Origin: Pseudoalteromonas flavipulchra NCIMB 2033 = ATCC BAA-314
Lineage (GTDB): Bacteria; Pseudomonadota; Gammaproteobacteria; Enterobacterales; Alteromonadaceae
Length of the DNA stretch: 64,000 nucleotides
Direction of reading: 5' to 3'
Assembly: GCA_000814665.1 (NCBI GenBank)
Contig: JWIH01000007.1
Location: 1 to 64,000, forward strand
In this document: positions 60,449 to 64,000 of the stretch, in pieces
Layout: every line of letters starts with the position of its first letter
Numbering within the stretch: position 1 is the stretch's first letter
Program-made: the position numbers and the translations under genes
Notes under the pieces: generated by a model
The model's input: only the letters and a program-made list of their open reading frames with translations
Told to the model about the DNA's origin: nothing
The model's database searches: none

Positions 60449-62038
60449 TCAACGGTGGGCACTGTTTAATTTTCGAATAAACTGCTCAACAAGCACCTCT
60501 TGATTTTCTAAAGCCTGTTCAGTGCTTCTCATCGTTTCATGCGTTTTACGCGCACTTTCCATAGACTCATCCGCAAGACCTGAAATTGTCACAGCATTAG
60601 CATTTAGCTCATTAGAAACACTCGACATCTCTTCTGTCGATGTCGCAATTTGATAGTTCAACCCCGATATTTCATTGACTATCGTGTTGATCGTTTCAAG
60701 GCTCACTTTGGTGCCTTCAGCCTTTACTACACACTCCGAAGAGCGCTCTACTCCACTTTGAATAGCTGAGACAGCCCTTTCAGCACGTTGCCTCAGATCG
60801 GCAATAATACCATTAATCTCGGCAGTCGAATCTTGTGTCCTTTGCGCAAGCGCTCTTACCTCATCAGCAACAACCGCAAATCCTCGACCTTGCTCACCTG
60901 CACGAGCAGCCTCAATGGCGGCATTTAAAGCGAGTAAATTAGTTTGCTCGGAGATCCCGCGGATCACGTCAACAACCCCTTCGATGTTAACCGTTTGCGC
61001 ATTAAGATCTTCTATATCTTTTTGCGTGCGAGATAACTCTTCCGATAAGGCATAATTATTTTCCATATTGTCATCAACGGCTTTGTTGCCTTTCACTACG
61101 GACTCAAGCGCAGCTTCGGATTGCTGCGCTGCATTGTTAGTATTAGAAGCTATTTCACCAATCGACACTGACATCTGATTAATAGCTGTTGCTAAGGAGC
61201 CGGTTTGCGCTTGCTGTCGATTTAAAATATCAGAACTCGTTTTGCATTCTTGCATCGTTTTGGTTGCGTACTCTGAAACGGTGGCGCTAGCATCTTTAAC
61301 ACGCCCAAGCACAGCCCGAAGCTCGGATTCTCTAGCAAGTAAGGCAAGCTCTATAGAAGCGACATCATTAACCTTATTAAGATACACTTTTTGCATCAGT
61401 GGGTTATCGTATACTTTTTTTGCCTTTTCGCTGAGCGACCGCACTGGAGCAAGGCGAGAATAAGTAATAAATAATACAGCAAGAGTAAGCAAAGTTTCAG
61501 CGAGGTAATTCCAAGGTGATGATAAAGTTGAGATCAACATGGTTAAGACATAGAAAACGATGATTATTGCCATCATTTGAGCTGACAAAGACCAAGAGGC
61601 TCGAGTAAATTTACTTAGTGACACACCGTTATTTAAATCAGTGTAGATTTCCTCTGCACGGTTAACGACCTCCCGGCTCGGCTTTGTCCTCACTGATTGA
61701 TATTCGACAGTCTTACCTGATGCATCTTTAATAGGAGTAACAAAAGCATTAACCCAATAGTGATCGCCATTCTTGCAGCGGTTTTTAACCATTCCCATCC
61801 AAGGTTTGCCCGCTTCGATATAATCCCATAGGTTCTTGAAAGCGGCTTTAGGCATTGTTGGATGCCTAACGATATTATGGGGCTTCCCCTCTAACTCACT
61901 AAGTGAAAACCCTGCAACTTCACAAAACTGCGAATTCGCATACTTTATCTGACCTTTTACGTTTGTCGTTGAAAGTAGATTGTAAGAACTTGGATAATCA
62001 TTCTCTTTTCCTGTGTAATCAGCTCTACCTTTTGTCAT
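60449..62038 (-). CDS. PAS-domain methyl-accepting chemotaxis protein (Aer-like)
   Basis: A 529-residue chemoreceptor. An N-terminal PAS domain (about 20–130: [49 protein letters not shown]) resembles the FAD-binding sensor of Aer. Two hydrophobic helices lie at about 155–195. The signalling hairpin contains the conserved tip [21 protein letters not shown] followed by [19 protein letters not shown] redox or oxygen input is inferred from the Aer-like architecture. It is monocistronic. Confidence 0.92.
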   Translation of the reverse strand: MTKGRADYTGKENDYPSSYNLLSTTNVKGQIKYANSQFCEVAGFSLSELEGKPHNIVRHPTMPKAAFKNLWDYIEAGKPWMGMVKNRCKNGDHYWVNAFVTPIKDASGKTVEYQSVRTKPSREVVNRAEEIYTDLNNGVSLSKFTRASWSLSAQMMAIIIVFYVLTMLISTLSSPWNYLAETLLTLAVLFITYSRLAPVRSLSEKAKKVYDNPLMQKVYLNKVNDVASIELALLARESELRAVLGRVKDASATVSEYATKTMQECKTSSDILNRQQAQTGSLATAINQMSVSIGEIASNTNNAAQQSEAALESVVKGNKAVDDNMENNYALSEELSRTQKDIEDLNAQTVNIEGVVDVIRGISEQTNLLALNAAIEAARAGEQGRGFAVVADEVRALAQRTQDSTAEINGIIADLRQRAERAVSAIQSGVERSSECVVKAEGTKVSLETINTIVNEISGLNYQIATSTEEMSSVSNELNANAVTISGLADESMESARKTHETMRSTEQALENQEVLVEQFIRKLNSAHR

Positions 62039-62146
62039 AGCTCGCTCTCGATTAAAAAGGGCAATAGATAATAAATTATTACTTTCTTAAAAACCGTAAG
62101 AGATTTCACCGAAAGACTGATTGAGATCATAGTGAAATATAATTTG

Positions 62147-62208
62147 ATACCAATTTACACAATTAAGTGTGCAATTTTGAAGGATCAAGTACTAAGACAA
62201 ATTGGTAT
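62147..62208. repeat. Short inverted-repeat element, ATACCAATTT ends
   Basis: ATACCAATTT at 62147–62156 is repeated inverted at 62199–62208, with a small ACAC/GTGT hairpin inside. The same core occurs elsewhere: the 12-mer CAATTGGTATTA is found at 60336–60347 and, inverted, at 48118–48129. Confidence 0.5.
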
Positions 62209-62323
62209 GAATACTTAACGAACAACAGAAAGTTAATATAAAAGCTAGCAGAGTTCTGAGCTTAAACAACAAAGGAAGGCGAATATGAATATTTTTATGA
62301 TGAGAGTAGAATAAAAAAGTAAG

Positions 62324-62399
62324 TGGCGTCCCCTAGGGGATTCGAACCCCTGTTACCGCCGTGAAAGGGCGGTGTCCTAGGCCTCTAGACGAAGGGGAC
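62324..62399 (-). tRNA. tRNA-Glu(TTC), copy 6 (last transcribed)
   Basis: A 76-nt cloverleaf with encoded CCA, acceptor GTCCCC/GGGGAC, and anticodon loop CTTTCAC giving TTC. Identical to the five other copies. It is the promoter-distal end of the array, and a T-run follows on the minus strand near 62316. Confidence 0.97.
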
Positions 62400-62558
62400 G
62401 CAGAAATTGTTTTGCAAATCACCGATTTGCTATTTCTGTGTTAGATGAGACCGAGCCTGCGAGGCGAATGGCCTTATCAAAAACAGAAAGTTTTCTGTGT
62501 CACTAGGACTTTATTAGCTGTTTATTCTCTCGCTAATCGAGTTACCTACCGAAGTAAG

Positions 62559-62634
62559 TGGCGTCCCCTAGGGGATTCGAACCCCTGTTACCGCCGTGAA
62601 AGGGCGGTGTCCTAGGCCTCTAGACGAAGGGGAC
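62559..62634 (-). tRNA. tRNA-Glu(TTC), copy 5
   Basis: Identical 76-nt sequence with encoded CCA and anticodon TTC, 235 nt from the neighbouring copy. Confidence 0.97.
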
Positions 62635-62794
62635 GCAGAAATTGTTTTGCAAATCACCGATTTGCTATTTCTGTGTTAGATGAGACCGAGCCTGCGAGGC
62701 GAATGGCCCTATCAAAAACAGAAAGTTTTCTGTGTCACTAGGACTTTATTTAGCTGTTTATTCTCTTGCTAACCGAGTTACTTACCAAACTAAG

Positions 62795-62870
62795 TGGCGT
62801 CCCCTAGGGGATTCGAACCCCTGTTACCGCCGTGAAAGGGCGGTGTCCTAGGCCTCTAGACGAAGGGGAC
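62795..62870 (-). tRNA. tRNA-Glu(TTC), copy 4
   Basis: Identical 76-nt sequence with encoded CCA and anticodon TTC. The surrounding spacer is nearly identical to those of the other units. Confidence 0.97.
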
Positions 62871-63030
62871 GCAGAAATTGTTTTGCAAATCATCGATTTG
62901 CTATTTCTGTGTTAGATGAGACCGAGCCTGCGAGGCGAATGGCCCTATCAAAAACAGAAAGTTTTCTGTGTCACTAGGACTTTATTTAGCTGTTTATTCT
63001 CTTGCTAACCGAGTTACTTACCAAAGTAAG

Positions 63031-63106
63031 TGGCGTCCCCTAGGGGATTCGAACCCCTGTTACCGCCGTGAAAGGGCGGTGTCCTAGGCCTCTAGACGAA
63101 GGGGAC
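63031..63106 (-). tRNA. tRNA-Glu(TTC), copy 3
   Basis: Identical 76-nt sequence with encoded CCA and anticodon TTC, in a 236-nt repeat unit. Confidence 0.97.
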
Positions 63107-63266
63107 GCAGAAATTGTTTTGCAAATCATCGATTTGCTATTTCTGTGTTAGATGAGACCGAGCCTGCGAGGCGAATGGCCCTATCAAAAACAGAAAGTTT
63201 TCTGTGTCACTAGGACTTTATTTAGCTGTTTATTCTCTTGCTAATCGAGTTACTTACCAAAGTAAG

Positions 63267-63342
63267 TGGCGTCCCCTAGGGGATTCGAACCCCTGTTACC
63301 GCCGTGAAAGGGCGGTGTCCTAGGCCTCTAGACGAAGGGGAC
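63267..63342 (-). tRNA. tRNA-Glu(TTC), copy 2
   Basis: Identical 76-nt sequence with encoded CCA and anticodon TTC. The spacer on its 5' side differs most from the others. Confidence 0.97.
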
Positions 63343-63504
63343 GCAGAAATTATTTTGCAAATCACTGATTTGCAATTTCTGCGTTAGATGAGACCGAGCC
63401 TTCGAGGCGAATGGCCTTATCAAAAAACAGAAAGTTTTTCTGTGTCACTAGGACTTTATTTAGCTGTTTATTCTCTCGCCAACCGAGTTACCTACCGAAG
63501 TAAG

Positions 63505-63580
63505 TGGCGTCCCCTAGGGGATTCGAACCCCTGTTACCGCCGTGAAAGGGCGGTGTCCTAGGCCTCTAGACGAAGGGGAC
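63505..63580 (-). tRNA. tRNA-Glu(TTC), copy 1 (nearest the promoter)
   Basis: Identical 76-nt sequence with encoded CCA and anticodon TTC. Its upstream flank (toward tRNA-Ala) is not the repeated spacer. Confidence 0.97.
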
Positions 63581-63655
63581 ACAATATCAAATAACTTCGC
63601 ACTCGAGGCGTTGCCATTTGAATTATGTACTAGGACATATGCACTAACGATAAAT

Positions 63656-63731
<76 letters not shown>

Positions 63732-63780
63732 ATAATAGTCAGACTTGAACTGCTAGCCTGTATCGCTGAGTGCGGGGCGC

Positions 63781-63809
63781 ATTCTATGCAGGAGCAAAAA
63801 TAAAGTCAA
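63781..63809 (-). promoter_or_regulatory. Stable-RNA promoter of the tRNA array
   Basis: On the minus strand −35 TTGACT (63804–63809), 17 nt, then −10 TAGAAT (63781–63786), followed at once by GCGCCCC. This GC-rich discriminator is typical of stringently controlled tRNA and rRNA promoters. A-tracts upstream (63810–63835) resemble an UP element. Confidence 0.85.
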
Positions 63810-63903
63810 CAACTTTTATGAAAGTTTTTTCTAACTGATTCATTTTAAATCAAGAAGCGTAGAATATAACCAAACAGTTCCCCTTTGCAAGCCTAACACC
63901 TTG

Positions 63904-63975
63904 AATTGGATTATTTATTACACAATTTAAAACGCATAGTTACCGCACCTCTGCGTTTTTGTTTTAAATCCAATT
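63904..63975. terminator. Nested hairpin with T-run at the right edge
   Basis: An inner stem AAAACGCA/TGCGTTTT (63929–63959) has a T-run on the plus strand. Outer 9-base arms AATTGGATT/AATCCAATT enclose it. It may insulate the tRNA promoter from a gene beyond the window. Nothing else is seen between it and the tRNA promoter. Confidence 0.55.
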
Positions 63976-64000
63976 AGGCCAGAGTGATTTACGGCTCTTT

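Larger units (their letters stand above)
62324..63580 (-). repeat. Tandem array of six tRNA-Glu units, period ~236 nt
   Basis: Units begin at 62324, 62559, 62795, 63031, 63267 and 63505. Each spacer of about 160 nt carries a nested hairpin beside the tRNA 5' end (CAGAAAT outside, GCAAATC inside) and a second hairpin CAGAAA/TTTCTG followed on the minus strand by TTTTTG. Spacers differ by only a few bases. Confidence 0.95.

Overview
The window looks like chromosomal DNA of a marine gammaproteobacterium of the Alteromonadales, most likely Pseudoalteromonas or a close relative. This rests on family resemblance and gene order (purL–mltF–tadA, trmB/mutY–yggX, rplU–rpmA with obgE, folB–folK–uppP, kbl–tdh beside core-LPS genes, glpE–glpG). 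No database search was possible. Almost all of it is ordinary core genome. Mobile DNA is limited to the end of an IS1182-type transposase at the left edge and two short non-coding elements with terminal inverted repeats.

Layout. 1–0.9 kb: transposase fragment and a doubtful small ORF. 0.9–5.6 kb: guaB–guaA (GMP synthesis) divergent from xseA. 5.6–11.3 kb: cysE, dgkA behind a LexA-type box, an M16 lipoprotein peptidase, and an atypical MetF-like protein behind a MetJ-type box. 11.3–16.5 kb: folB–folK–uppP, plsY, tsaD and three DUF genes. 16.5–22.3 kb: an HD-GYP response regulator, a LysR regulator, ubiC–ubiA, a FliL-like protein and glpE–glpG. 22.4–32.8 kb: kbl–tdh, then lipopolysaccharide and envelope genes (gmhB, a heptosyltransferase, kdkA, hldE, gmhA, a Wzi-like porin, waaA). 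32.8–35.9 kb: ydbH–ynbE–ydbL, an envelope-spanning lipid homeostasis system. 36–46.5 kb: purL, mltF, a tiny Arg-rich protein behind a Pho box, tadA, gsk, glutaminase, hpf, a DUF3718 protein and folA. 46.9–53.6 kb: obgE, rplU–rpmA, ispB, mutY–yggX, trmB and rsmC. 53.7–62 kb is a signalling block: a CHASE8-like histidine kinase overlapping a yfiR gene, then arcA and arcB converging, folE2 and a PAS chemoreceptor. 62.3–63.8 kb: one tRNA-Ala(GGC) and six identical tRNA-Glu(TTC) genes in a tandem array with a strong promoter.

Most interesting points. (1) A periplasmic YfiR is translationally coupled to a histidine kinase whose sensor domain resembles that of YfiN, suggesting a YfiR-gated kinase in place of the usual diguanylate cyclase. 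(2) A 16-of-18 match to the Pho box lies before a 60-residue Arg/Lys-rich protein of unknown function. (3) A MetJ-box-preceded MetF-like protein lacks the catalytic Glu of MetF. (4) A perfect LexA core lies over the dgkA promoter. (5) ArcB keeps one of its two redox cysteines. (6) Two MITE-like elements have readable boundaries. (7) The tRNA-Glu gene is amplified sixfold with its spacer.

Start codons were re-chosen in many genes from ribosome binding sites and family length. TTG or GTG starts appear real for tsaD, rsmC, ubiC, plsY, folA, glpG, kdkA and the HD-GYP regulator.
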